DNA of 9,143 nt. Origin: Candidatus Competibacteraceae bacterium (GTDB lineage Bacteria > Pseudomonadota > Gammaproteobacteria > Competibacterales > Competibacteraceae). The notes beneath the pieces are model-generated. The model did no database searches. It was given only the letters and a program-made list of their open reading frames with translations, and was not told the DNA's origin. Made by a program: the position numbers and the translations under genes. The DNA lies in assembly GCA_003527885.1 (NCBI GenBank), contig DPWB01000384.1, positions 1-9,143 on the forward strand. The letters run 5' to 3'. This document shows, piece after piece, positions 1 to 6,692 of this stretch (the first letter of the stretch is position 1; the number at the start of each line of letters is the position of its first letter).

Positions 1-33
1 CCGCCGGCAGCGTCAGATGTTTATAAGAGACAG
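1..33 (+). other. Residual Illumina Nextera adapter (not genomic)
   Basis: Bases 1-33 align end to end with the Nextera read-1 transposase adapter, which is the 14-base TCGTCGGCAGCGTC followed by the 19-base mosaic end AGATGTGTATAAGAGACAG. Only positions 1, 4 and 21 differ. The match ends exactly where a gyrA reading frame begins on the other strand, as expected for tagmentation of a gyrA fragment. The natural Tn5 mosaic end is a weaker explanation, because the first 14 bases are the synthetic primer part and not Tn5. This stretch should be trimmed and never translated. Confidence 0.95.
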
Positions 34-223
34 GGTGCGGCTTGTCCCAGTCGTTGCCCGTTTCGCTCATGCCGAACAACCCCCGCCGGTGGACCGGTTT
101 GAGACCGTCGCGCACGTCCGGCAAGGCCCGGCCCACGATCACGCTCATGGCGTAATCGAGGTAGGACTGGCGCATCTCGTCTTCGAGGTTGACCGGGAGG
201 ATTTCTTTGGCGATATCTGTCAT
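34..223 (-). CDS. gyrA: DNA gyrase subunit A, N-terminal fragment
   Basis: This is the first 63 codons of GyrA, the DNA-cleaving and rejoining subunit of DNA gyrase (A2B2), a type II topoisomerase that introduces negative supercoils. Translation begins [17 protein letters not shown] and continues through [20 protein letters not shown] and LKPVHRR, which are hallmark GyrA N-terminal blocks. The ATG at 223 has a weak AAGG ribosome-binding site about 8 bases upstream. The gene is cut by the adapter at base 33, before the quinolone-resistance region and the catalytic tyrosine. After residue 47 the sequence drifts from the family: Gly48 where Val is usual, then Gly51, Thr55, Asp60 and His63 at normally conserved positions. 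All are within about 50 bases of the adapter, so base errors at the contig end are likelier than real divergence. It probably has its own promoter (273-281). Confidence 0.95.
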
Positions 224-272
224 GCGCGACCTTTGTCTCAAACCCGCCACCGGCGTGGCTGTAAGGTCGTCT

Positions 273-281
273 ATTGTAGCA
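273..281 (-). promoter_or_regulatory. Extended -10 promoter for gyrA
   Basis: On the minus strand this reads TGCTACAAT: a TACAAT -10 element (273-278) preceded by the TG of an extended -10. The predicted start near 266 gives a leader of about 43 bases to the gyrA ATG at 223. A TTGACG hexamer at 291-296 is only 12 bases from the -10, too close to serve as a standard -35 element, so the extended -10 probably carries the promoter. Assignment is by sequence match only. Confidence 0.5.
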
Positions 282-308
282 CAGATGGCCCGTCAAACCG
301 TGGCGGCG

Positions 309-341
309 GCGTTCGATCCGGCGGGCCGAACGCGGGTTTTT
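309..341 (+). terminator. Possible plus-strand hairpin terminator
   Basis: The 7-base arms GCGTTCG (309-315) and CGAACGC (327-333) flank an 11-base loop and are followed by GGG and five T residues (337-341) on the plus strand. A second, mutually exclusive pairing uses CGAAC (327-331) with GTTCG (348-352), followed by ATTTTTT (353-359). Both have the polarity to stop rightward transcription, which here would be antisense to gyrA and heading into the GTPase genes. There is no T-run on the minus-strand side, so it is not an obvious terminator for the GTPase transcript. No plus-strand gene feeds into it, which lowers confidence. Confidence 0.3.
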
Positions 342-374
342 AGTCGGGTTCGATTTTTTAAAAGCAATGCGAAA

Positions 375-1916
375 TCAATGCAATATTTTATCCGGCAAGC
401 CGGCCAACCACCGTCCGGCGTTGCTCAGCTGCTGGCGCAGCAGCGCCCAGTTTTCGCGCTGTTGCCGGTCTTTCAAACAGCGCAAAAACCGGACGCGATT
501 GGCCTCGTTTTGGCGGGCCAGAATCGCCGCCCACAGCACGTCGTCCACGTTGTAAAGCCGGCCTTCGGCCAAACACACGGGGATGACGGCATCGACCGGC
601 ACGGCGAGGTCCGCCGCCGCCGTTTCCACCGCCGCGCGGATGTTGGTGGCCTTGGACGTGGACGGGTCGCGCAGGTCGTAAGGCGGCCGCCACTCGCGCG
701 AAGGGCGCAGTTGATCGATGTGGGTGAGCACGACCAGCAACGGCGGTTGCCGGCGATCGGCACGGCGGGCGTACCCCTCGCGCAGGCGATCCAGCAGCGT
801 CCGATCCGATTGGCGGTCGGGCCGGTTGGCCGGACACACCCACAGGATCAAATCCGCCGCCAGCGCCGCCCGCTGCAACGCTTTTTCCTCGAATAGCGGC
901 GTGTCGGAGCCGGGCGTGTCGAAAACCAGCGCGGCCTCCAACCCCTCGCGGGTCAGGCGGTAAGGCGTCAGCGCCGCCGTGGTGTCCGGCAACACGTCGG
1001 TCGCGGCGATCAGGCGGCCGAACAGCGCGTTGATCAGGCTCGACTTGCCGGCGCTCGCCCGGCCCGCCACCAAAATCCGCAACGGTTCGTCCGGCGGGGC
1101 GGCGGCCTGTTCGGCTTCCTGTAAACCGGAGCGCGAGGCGCGGGTCGGTTCGAGGTTCGATCCGCCCTCGGTCAACACCAGCCGCCCGCTGTACAGCTCG
1201 ACGGCGTAGTAACCGACCTTGCGCACGTATTCGCGCAGCAGCCAATGCTGCAATTCAGCCCACGCCATCCCGTAGCCGCGATCGCGCAAATGGCCCCACA
1301 ACTCGCTCAGCAGCGCCCCGGCGGGATTGATCACCAAGCGTCCGGCGCGGTAGACGTTGAGCCACCGCTCGGCCACTTCCACCCAGCGCTGGACCTTCAA
1401 CAGATCGCCGATGGTGAGCTGGTGGCTCAGGGGGATATTGCGCAGCAGCGACGCGCGCAGGTCGCGGCTGGCGCGCTCGATGATCAACAGCATGTGCGGC
1501 ACGGTCAACTCCAACAGCGGCCGCTCCGCTTGCGGGTGATAGTGACGCGCCACCGTATCCAGCACCTGCTGGCCGAGCAGCCAAAGGCGGTCGCCGTCCT
1601 CCAGCGGATAGTCCTTGGAAGTGACCGTATCCGCGAATCGCTCCACCGCCGCCCAAGCGGTTTCGGCCCGCGGCGACCAGTTGGGATCAGCCGCGGTCGA
1701 GGCGGCGGCGAGCAGCCGCCGCTCCCGCCGGCGCAAGGCGTACTGGAAGCCGTAGCCGAGGGCGCTGCACACCACCATGGCCAGCAGCCACCACAAAAAG
1801 GCGTTCTCCTGCCATAACCAGAGAGTTCCGAGCGGAACCAAGGCCGTGACCGGCAGCGTCCAAACCAGCAAGGACGCCAGGCGCAGGCGGTCGAACCGGC
1901 CGATCAGCCGCTTCAC
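375..1916 (-). CDS. Membrane-anchored GTPase with C-terminal G domain (Era/YfjP-like)
   Basis: This is a 513-residue P-loop GTPase of the TRAFAC class, cellular role unknown. Two membrane segments lie at roughly residues 13-35 and 39-58, followed by a basic stretch (LRRRERR) and a helical middle region of about 200 residues with no family I recognise. The G domain occupies about 280-460: G1 GRASAGKS (285-292), a G2 candidate DTTAAL (311-316), G3 DTPG (333-336), and THID (398-401) where NKxD is canonical for G4. The GTG start at 1916 is chosen because it overlaps the preceding stop as GTGA, and because upstream sequence in this frame (1917-2798) is an arginine/alanine-rich shadow of the neighbouring gene. 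No clear ribosome-binding site is seen, consistent with translational coupling. The partner is the adjacent GTPase. A role in membrane remodelling or ribosome assembly would be speculation. Confidence 0.82.
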   Translation of the reverse strand: MKRLIGRFDRLRLASLLVWTLPVTALVPLGTLWLWQENAFLWWLLAMVVCSALGYGFQYALRRRERRLLAAASTAADPNWSPRAETAWAAVERFADTVTSKDYPLEDGDRLWLLGQQVLDTVARHYHPQAERPLLELTVPHMLLIIERASRDLRASLLRNIPLSHQLTIGDLLKVQRWVEVAERWLNVYRAGRLVINPAGALLSELWGHLRDRGYGMAWAELQHWLLREYVRKVGYYAVELYSGRLVLTEGGSNLEPTRASRSGLQEAEQAAAPPDEPLRILVAGRASAGKSSLINALFGRLIAATDVLPDTTAALTPYRLTREGLEAALVFDTPGSDTPLFEEKALQRAALAADLILWVCPANRPDRQSDRTLLDRLREGYARRADRRQPPLLVVLTHIDQLRPSREWRPPYDLRDPSTSKATNIRAAVETAAADLAVPVDAVIPVCLAEGRLYNVDDVLWAAILARQNEANRVRFLRCLKDRQQRENWALLRQQLSNAGRWLAGLPDKILH

Positions 1917-3127
1917 GACGGCCGATCTTTGGAGGTTGATTTCAGCAAGCTCAATCCGGTCTTCAAGCCGTCCATATAGATGCGCCGCAACTGCTTTGAG
2001 TCGACGAGGCCGCCTTCCCGGCGCACCCCGAAGTAATAAGCGGCGGCCTTGCCGAGCGCGTAGGTGCCCGCGCTGTTCGCCGTCGCCCCCCACATCGCGC
2101 CGACCGTTTGCCCCCAAATCGGGATCAGTTTGGTCACCTGCCGGCCCAGCATCCGCGCCAGATACCCGACGCCGACCCCCACCCCGAGCAAGCCGAGAAA
2201 TTCGGTGACCGAGCGCTTGTCCCAACTTTGTCCGTAGAGTTTGGCGAGCACGTGCAAGAGCTTGGCTTGCACCGCCGGCACCCCGATCATTTCGACCAAG
2301 GGCAGCGCTCCAAGGCCGCCGGCGGTCACGGCGTGGCCGACGATGTGCGGGTGCGCGGCGCGGGAGTAAGCGTCCTGTACTTCGGCGTCGCCCCGCAACA
2401 GGGACTGCAAGTGCAACGAGGAAATCGCCTCGATCGCCGCCCACAGCGCGTCCAGCCCGTAATTCGCCGGCTCCCAGCCGTCTTCCGGCAAGGTCAGATC
2501 GACGGGAACCCAGCGCACCGGCCCCGAACCCGGCAAGCGGCCCAGGCGCTGGCGCTGTTCCGACAAGGCGCGGGCAAGATCGTTGGGGACTTGCGGCGGC
2601 AGCGGTTTCTGGTCGTAGGGATACGGCAAGCGGTGTTCGTCGCCGCGCGGATACAGTTCGTGCAAGCCGGTCTGGGCGATCAGCACCGGCCATTCGGGAT
2701 GGCGTTGGCGCACCGCGCGCAACACCCCGAAAATCTGATCCTGCCGGATGTCGGCCGCTTTCATCACCCCCAACACCAGATGCGCTTGCGACTCGCAATA
2801 ACGCATGTCCTCGGCGGGATCGTAGGCCACCTCGCCCAGACCGCGCGTATCGAGAAAACGCACCACCGGCGCTTCGGCCGGAAAATCGTAAAACCGGGAG
2901 GTCCGGGTACAGGGTTGGAAGCCGTTGCCGATTTCGGCGGCCTCACTGCCGGTCAGCGCGCGGATGATCGAGGTCTTGCCGGCTTGGGTTTTGCCGATCA
3001 GCCAAATCACCGGCAATGGTTGCCGCTCGCGCGCCTGTTGCAGCGCCGTGCTCAGTTCCTCGGAATCGGTTTGCGGATCGAGCAGCGCGTCCCGCAGTCT
3101 TCGCCATAAATCAGTCATGTCAGCCAT
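1913..3127 (-). CDS. GTPase with DUF697-like hydrophobic C-terminal domain
   Basis: This is a 404-residue protein with an N-terminal G domain and a C-terminal hydrophobic domain. G1 is GKTQAGKT (45-52) and the G3 box is DTRG (93-96). At the G4 position the sequence is IAQTGLHELY (150-159), without a clear NKxD or TKxD motif, so guanine specificity may be weakened or achieved differently. Residues about 265-365 are glycine- and alanine-rich with GGLGALPLVEMIGVPAVQ (270-287), resembling the DUF697 domain that follows G domains in several bacterial membrane-associated GTPases. The start at 3127 (MADMTD) is the longest; ATG 3118 is an alternative, and neither has a strong ribosome-binding site. 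It ends in a 4-base overlap with the second GTPase, so the two are probably co-translated and may act as a pair. It lies 63 bases after the acyltransferase gene and may share the upstream operon. Function unknown. Confidence 0.8.
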   Translation of the reverse strand: MADMTDLWRRLRDALLDPQTDSEELSTALQQARERQPLPVIWLIGKTQAGKTSIIRALTGSEAAEIGNGFQPCTRTSRFYDFPAEAPVVRFLDTRGLGEVAYDPAEDMRYCESQAHLVLGVMKAADIRQDQIFGVLRAVRQRHPEWPVLIAQTGLHELYPRGDEHRLPYPYDQKPLPPQVPNDLARALSEQRQRLGRLPGSGPVRWVPVDLTLPEDGWEPANYGLDALWAAIEAISSLHLQSLLRGDAEVQDAYSRAAHPHIVGHAVTAGGLGALPLVEMIGVPAVQAKLLHVLAKLYGQSWDKRSVTEFLGLLGVGVGVGYLARMLGRQVTKLIPIWGQTVGAMWGATANSAGTYALGKAAAYYFGVRREGGLVDSKQLRRIYMDGLKTGLSLLKSTSKDRPS

Positions 3128-3190
3128 AAATAACCGCAGCGGTGGTTTCCAGGAAAGAAGCTCGCAAAAGCCCTTGAAAGTCGCTCAATC

Positions 3191-3808
3191 TTATAACGTT
3201 CCCCCGAGATTTGCGGCCAGTGAACCCATCAACCGTTGCCGGTCGCCTTCCCAATGCAGCGGTTCGCCGACCCAGGCATCGCAGAAAAACGGCACCGGCA
3301 GCCAGTCGCCCTTGGGCAGCACCTTGCCCAAGCCGCGCAGCCGCACCGGATAAATCGGCACGGTCGGTCGTTGTTGGGCCAACCACACGATACCGGATTT
3401 GAGTTTGCCCAGCGCTTCCGGTTCGCCGCGCGTGCCTTCCGGGAAGAAAATCACGATGTCGCCGGCCGCCAGCGCGTCCCCGACCTCGCTCAACACCTCG
3501 GCGCGCGAACAGCCTCCCTGGGTTGCTACCGGGATGATGCCGATGACCTGTCGGGCGAACCAGGACCGCCACCGGCCCCGCAAGAAATACTCCGCCGACG
3601 CCGCCGGCCGAATGCGGGGCAACAGCCGCAACGGCAGGATCGCCGCCAGCACCAGCGCGTCGAGATGGCTGTTGTGATTGGCGACGATCAGAGCGGGACC
3701 CTGCCGGGGCAAGCGCTCGCGACCGCGCACGCTGACGCCCACCGCCAGCAGCAAAAACGGCTTGACGATGAGCGCATAGAACAGCAGCCGCAACACGACG
3801 GGCCCCAT
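3191..3808 (-). CDS. PlsC-family lysophospholipid (1-acyl-glycerol-3-phosphate) acyltransferase
   Basis: This is a 205-residue inner-membrane acyltransferase of the PlsC/AGPAT family, which transfers an acyl chain from acyl-ACP or acyl-CoA to lysophosphatidic acid, giving phosphatidic acid. An N-terminal hydrophobic segment (about 4-27) precedes the catalytic NHNSHLD with the H-x4-D pair His45/Asp50. The substrate-binding block FFPEGTR is at 121-127 and the fourth conserved block VPIYPVRL at 150-157. Length is slightly short for PlsC (about 245 in E. coli), but all core motifs are present. It starts 15 bases after the CDP-diglyceride synthase stop, so it belongs to the same operon and would supply that enzyme with phosphatidic acid. 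The ribosome-binding site is weak. The true acceptor could be another lysophospholipid; the housekeeping PlsC is probably encoded elsewhere. Confidence 0.9.
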   Translation of the reverse strand: MGPVVLRLLFYALIVKPFLLLAVGVSVRGRERLPRQGPALIVANHNSHLDALVLAAILPLRLLPRIRPAASAEYFLRGRWRSWFARQVIGIIPVATQGGCSRAEVLSEVGDALAAGDIVIFFPEGTRGEPEALGKLKSGIVWLAQQRPTVPIYPVRLRGLGKVLPKGDWLPVPFFCDAWVGEPLHWEGDRQRLMGSLAANLGGTL

Positions 3809-3823
3809 GGCGGTGCACGACGC

Positions 3824-4753
3824 TCAGAAATACAGGTAACGGGTGAAGTGGAAAAACAGCGGCGCGGTGTAGGTCAGGCTGTCCACCCGGTCGAGAATCC
3901 CGCCGTGGCCCGGCAACAGATGACCGCTGTCCTTGATCCCCAAATCGCGCTTCAAGGCCGACAGGCTCAAATCGCCAAAAAAGCCGGCCACCGCGATCAA
4001 GGCCCCCGCCAGCAGAGAATCTCGAAGGTCGAACGGCGTCAACCACGGCGCGAGCAGCGCCGACAGCAGCAAAGTGGTCGCCACCCCGCCGACGAAACCT
4101 TCCACGGTCTTGTTCGGGCTGACCGTGGGCGAGATTTTATGCTTGCCGAACAGCTTGCCCCAGCAAAATTGCGCCACGTCGTTCAGTTCGGTCAACAGCA
4201 ACAGAAACAGCACCAGGCCCGGCCCGCTGACAGCGGGATACTGGGCTTGCGGCAGCACCAGCAGGAAGGCCAGATGGCTGAGGCTGAACACCATGCTCAT
4301 CAGGCCCCAGTGCAAAGTGCCGGCGGCGCGCAGATAACCTTGGGTCTCTCCGGCCAGCACCATCGCCACCGGCAGCAACAGGAACAGGTAAACCGGGATG
4401 AAGATGATGAACATGCCGTACCATTCGATGCCGATCCAGTAATACTGCATCGGGATGCTGAGATAAGCCCACAACAGCACCCGGCGGTCGGCGTTGCGGG
4501 TCGGCACCAGCGTCAGGTATTCCTTGAGGGCCAGGAAGCTGACGAAGCCGAAAAATACCAAGGCGGCGGTACGGCTGAAGGTGAGCGCCAGCGAGCATAG
4601 CGCCACGATGATCCACCAGCTACGGATGCGCTGGCGCAACTCGCTATCGGGCGCGGGCGCGATCCACCACACCACGACCGTCGCCAGCAGCAGCAAGCCC
4701 CACACGCCGCCCAGCACCGCCAGCACCGGCGATGACAGCATCACGGACATCAT
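3824..4753 (-). CDS. ynbB: Phosphatidate cytidylyltransferase (CDP-diglyceride synthase), YnbB/CdsA-like
   Basis: This is a 309-residue polytopic membrane enzyme expected to convert phosphatidic acid and CTP into CDP-diacylglycerol and pyrophosphate. At least six hydrophobic segments are visible. The CdsA signature runs at about 265-291 (SALKR, then IKDSG, PGHGGILDRVD), with every invariant residue in place, and the KISPTVSPNKTVEG block typical of the family lies upstream. The start at 4753 (ATGATG) overlaps the preceding stop as ATGA and has GGGAG 5 bases upstream; ATG 4750 directly behind it is nearly as good. In-frame sequence above 4753 is an arginine-rich shadow. Length matches E. coli YnbB (about 300). 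Since it sits beside the CDP-alcohol phosphatidyltransferase, I infer a pathway-dedicated copy and not the housekeeping cdsA. Confidence 0.92.
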   Translation of the reverse strand: MMSVMLSSPVLAVLGGVWGLLLLATVVVWWIAPAPDSELRQRIRSWWIIVALCSLALTFSRTAALVFFGFVSFLALKEYLTLVPTRNADRRVLLWAYLSIPMQYYWIGIEWYGMFIIFIPVYLFLLLPVAMVLAGETQGYLRAAGTLHWGLMSMVFSLSHLAFLLVLPQAQYPAVSGPGLVLFLLLLTELNDVAQFCWGKLFGKHKISPTVSPNKTVEGFVGGVATTLLLSALLAPWLTPFDLRDSLLAGALIAVAGFFGDLSLSALKRDLGIKDSGHLLPGHGGILDRVDSLTYTAPLFFHFTRYLYF

Positions 4754-5352
4754 TTCAGCTCCCGCAGCGCACCGCGCAGACGATTGAAACCAGTCAGCGC
4801 CAACAGCCCGTTGGCGACCCACAATAGGGCGGTCAACCAGCCGCCGCCCGGCACGCCGAGACCGGGCAGCAAGGCAATTCCGCCGAGCAGCAACGCGCGG
4901 TCGCTCTTGCCCAGCGGCCCGTCGTAACGGCGGCTGGCGCCGATCTGCACGCCCAACACGCCGCAAAATTCGCCCAGCAAGGCCAGGAGCACCAGCGCCA
5001 CTACCGCCGAGGCCGACACGCCAGGCATTAACGCCAAAGGCAGATATAAACCCGCGTCGGCCAACACATCGCCGACCTCGTTCAAGATCGCGCCCAACGG
5101 GGTCGGCCCCTGAAATTCACGGGCCAGCATTCCATCCAGAGCGTTCAACGCCATTCGCAGCAACAGCACCGGCGGCAACAACAGCAAGGTTTCCGGCACC
5201 GGCCATAGCCACACCGCCCCACCCGCCGCCAGCGATAGAAAAAGCGCGGCCAGCGTGACCCGATTGGCGGTGACGCCCCGGCCGTGCAACCAACGGGCCA
5301 GCGGTCGCAGCACGTTTTGAAAGCCGGGCTTGATCGCGTACAAGGTGATCAT
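4750..5352 (-). CDS. ynbA: CDP-alcohol phosphatidyltransferase family protein, YnbA-like
   Basis: This is a 200-residue membrane protein of the CDP-alcohol phosphatidyltransferase family, which joins the phosphatidyl group of CDP-diacylglycerol to an alcohol acceptor with release of CMP. The family motif D-x2-DG-x2-AR-x8-G-x3-D-x3-D is recognisable at 70-95, but the first and third aspartates are asparagine: Asn70, Asp73-Gly74, Ala77-Arg78, Gly87, Asn91, Asp95. The expected catalytic-base aspartate (Asp95) remains. The opening MITLYAIKPGFQ and the GKSDRAL block (148-154) agree with my recollection of E. coli YnbA, about the same length. It starts in an ATGA overlap with the phosphatase gene and ends in an ATGA overlap with the CDP-diglyceride synthase, so expression should be tightly coupled. 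Acceptor alcohol unknown. Confidence 0.9.
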   Translation of the reverse strand: MITLYAIKPGFQNVLRPLARWLHGRGVTANRVTLAALFLSLAAGGAVWLWPVPETLLLLPPVLLLRMALNALDGMLAREFQGPTPLGAILNEVGDVLADAGLYLPLALMPGVSASAVVALVLLALLGEFCGVLGVQIGASRRYDGPLGKSDRALLLGGIALLPGLGVPGGGWLTALLWVANGLLALTGFNRLRGALRELK

Positions 5353-6692
5353 GCGAATCCCCGCGCCGGCGTACAGGCCAGCCGTTTGGAGGTGACGACG
5401 ATGCCGGGACGAACCGCGCGGACCTGTTCGATGGCTTCCTCAAGCGAGCGGGCGCGACCGGTGACCACCAGCCAATGCGCGACGGCTCGGGCGCTACGCG
5501 CGTAACCCAGCGCACAGTGGACAAACACTGTTTTTTCTTGTTGCAAAGCCATTTCAATGTAGGCGGCGGCGTCGCGTAAGATCGCTGGCGACGGCTCGGT
5601 CCAATCCAGCCATTGCAGATTGACATAATCGCCCTCGCGCAAGCTAGCGGCCTCGGTAAAATCACCGGTCAAATCGAGCACCAGCCGGCGCGGATGCGCC
5701 GCGGCGAACACCAGCGCCTCGCGCCGGTCGAGCCGAGCGCCGACGAATACCCCCGGCGACACCTCGCCAAACGGCAGCGCCATCCGTTGCCGGTACCCGC
5801 GCCAGACCAACGCTTGGCCGATCAGATACGGCGCTAGCGCCCAGCTTGCCGCCAGCGCAAGCCGCCCGCCGCGCTTGCGAAATATCGTCGGCCCGACCCC
5901 CGCATAAGCGACCGCGACCGCCCCTAACGCCAAGCTGGGCCAGAGAAAGAGCAGCCAATAACCGCCTTGCACGGCCAGCGCGAGACCGAGCAAAGCGCCG
6001 GCCAGATAGCGCCCCGCCAGACGGTCGCCGCCCAGCGGCCGGTAGGCGACCGTCTTGCCGACCGTCTCGGGGCGTGGGTCGGGAAACAGCCAGAACGCGA
6101 TGGCGCCGACCAGCGCGCCGGCCGGCAAGTCGATGACATGGTGCTGCCAAGTCGTCAGCGTGGACAGCCCGATCAGGACAAACCAGCCGTGCAGCAGCCA
6201 GCGCCAAGGCCCCCGCGTATTTTTGGCGTAGAGATACCACAGGATCAACCCCAAGCTGATATGCAGCGAAGGGGCCTGATTGAAAGGGCGGTCGAAACCA
6301 TGCAGCGCCTCGAACAAGGGCCCGAACAACCCGTCGACCTCCGGCCGGGGAAAGCCGAAGCGCAGCGGAAACAGCAGAAAGCCGCCGGCGGACAGCAGTA
6401 CGGCCGTCACGATGCGTAAAGCGTGCCGATCCAACTCCAAACGATCCCGGCACAGCAGCACCGAGAAGGCGTAGAAGACATCCAGCGACCAATAGGGAAC
6501 GATGGTCCACGGCAGCACCGGAATCCGGCGTTCCCAGTCGAAAAAGAAGCTACCGATTTCGTTTCGCAGCGCGGTCAGCTCATTGCAAAGCCCGTAGACC
6601 AGAAAGAAACCGGGGCCGAGCACCAGCGCCATCCAGGCGATGGCCGCGCGCCAGGGGCGCGGCGTTTCGACCGCGACGGATTTGCTAGCCAT
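5349..6692 (-). CDS. ynbD: PAP2-like / dual-specificity phosphatase fusion, YnbD-like
   Basis: This is a 447-residue inner-membrane protein with two potential phosphatase modules. The N-terminal half has several membrane spans and PAP2-type motifs: PSLH (141-144) and HHVID (184-188) with His184-x3-Asp188, closer to the PAP2_3/inositolphosphotransferase style than to classic PSGH. The cytosolic C-terminal half is a cysteine-based protein tyrosine/dual-specificity phosphatase with HCALGYARS (392-400), nucleophile Cys393, phosphate-binding Arg399, and a possible general acid Asp363. Length agrees with E. coli YnbD (about 430). The start at 6692 overlaps the previous stop by 8 bases (ATGGCTAG). 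Some PTP-fold enzymes, such as PTPMT1, dephosphorylate phosphatidylglycerophosphate, so the natural inference here is removal of phosphate from a phosphatidyl-alcohol phosphate. A protein-phosphatase role is not excluded. Confidence 0.9.
   Translation of the reverse strand: MASKSVAVETPRPWRAAIAWMALVLGPGFFLVYGLCNELTALRNEIGSFFFDWERRIPVLPWTIVPYWSLDVFYAFSVLLCRDRLELDRHALRIVTAVLLSAGGFLLFPLRFGFPRPEVDGLFGPLFEALHGFDRPFNQAPSLHISLGLILWYLYAKNTRGPWRWLLHGWFVLIGLSTLTTWQHHVIDLPAGALVGAIAFWLFPDPRPETVGKTVAYRPLGGDRLAGRYLAGALLGLALAVQGGYWLLFLWPSLALGAVAVAYAGVGPTIFRKRGGRLALAASWALAPYLIGQALVWRGYRQRMALPFGEVSPGVFVGARLDRREALVFAAAHPRRLVLDLTGDFTEAASLREGDYVNLQWLDWTEPSPAILRDAAAYIEMALQQEKTVFVHCALGYARSARAVAHWLVVTGRARSLEEAIEQVRAVRPGIVVTSKRLACTPARGFA

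Noticed and set aside
291..296. TTGACG as the -35 box of the gyrA promoter.
   Set aside because: It is a good hexamer but only 12 bases from the TACAAT element; functional spacing is about 16-18.
189..896. Plus-strand open frame of 235 residues covering the gyrA upstream region.
   Set aside because: It crosses the gyrA promoter and runs antisense to the G domain of the second GTPase. There is no domain or ribosome-binding site.
1917..2798. Extension of the second GTPase to an ATG at 2798 (807 residues).
   Set aside because: The added 294 residues are an arginine/alanine/glycine-rich antiframe of the well-supported DUF697-type GTPase on the same strand, with no domain of their own. The GTG at 1916 overlapping the stop codon is the sensible start.
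3133..3143. Perfect 11-base dyad ACCGC-A-GCGGT just before the first GTPase gene.
   Set aside because: The loop is too short for a stable RNA hairpin and no T-run follows, so it does not work as a terminator. An operator is possible but unsupported.
2108..4600. Long plus-strand open frames at 2108-3109 and 3236-4600.
   Set aside because: They are shadows opposite motif-rich minus-strand genes, with glutamine/arginine/histidine-rich compositions typical of antisense frames in GC-rich DNA and no recognisable domains.
4754..4966. Extension of the CDP-diglyceride synthase to an ATG at 4966.
   Set aside because: The added residues are low-complexity and arginine-rich and lie within the CDP-alcohol phosphatidyltransferase gene. 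ATG 4753 has a ribosome-binding site and a coupling overlap.
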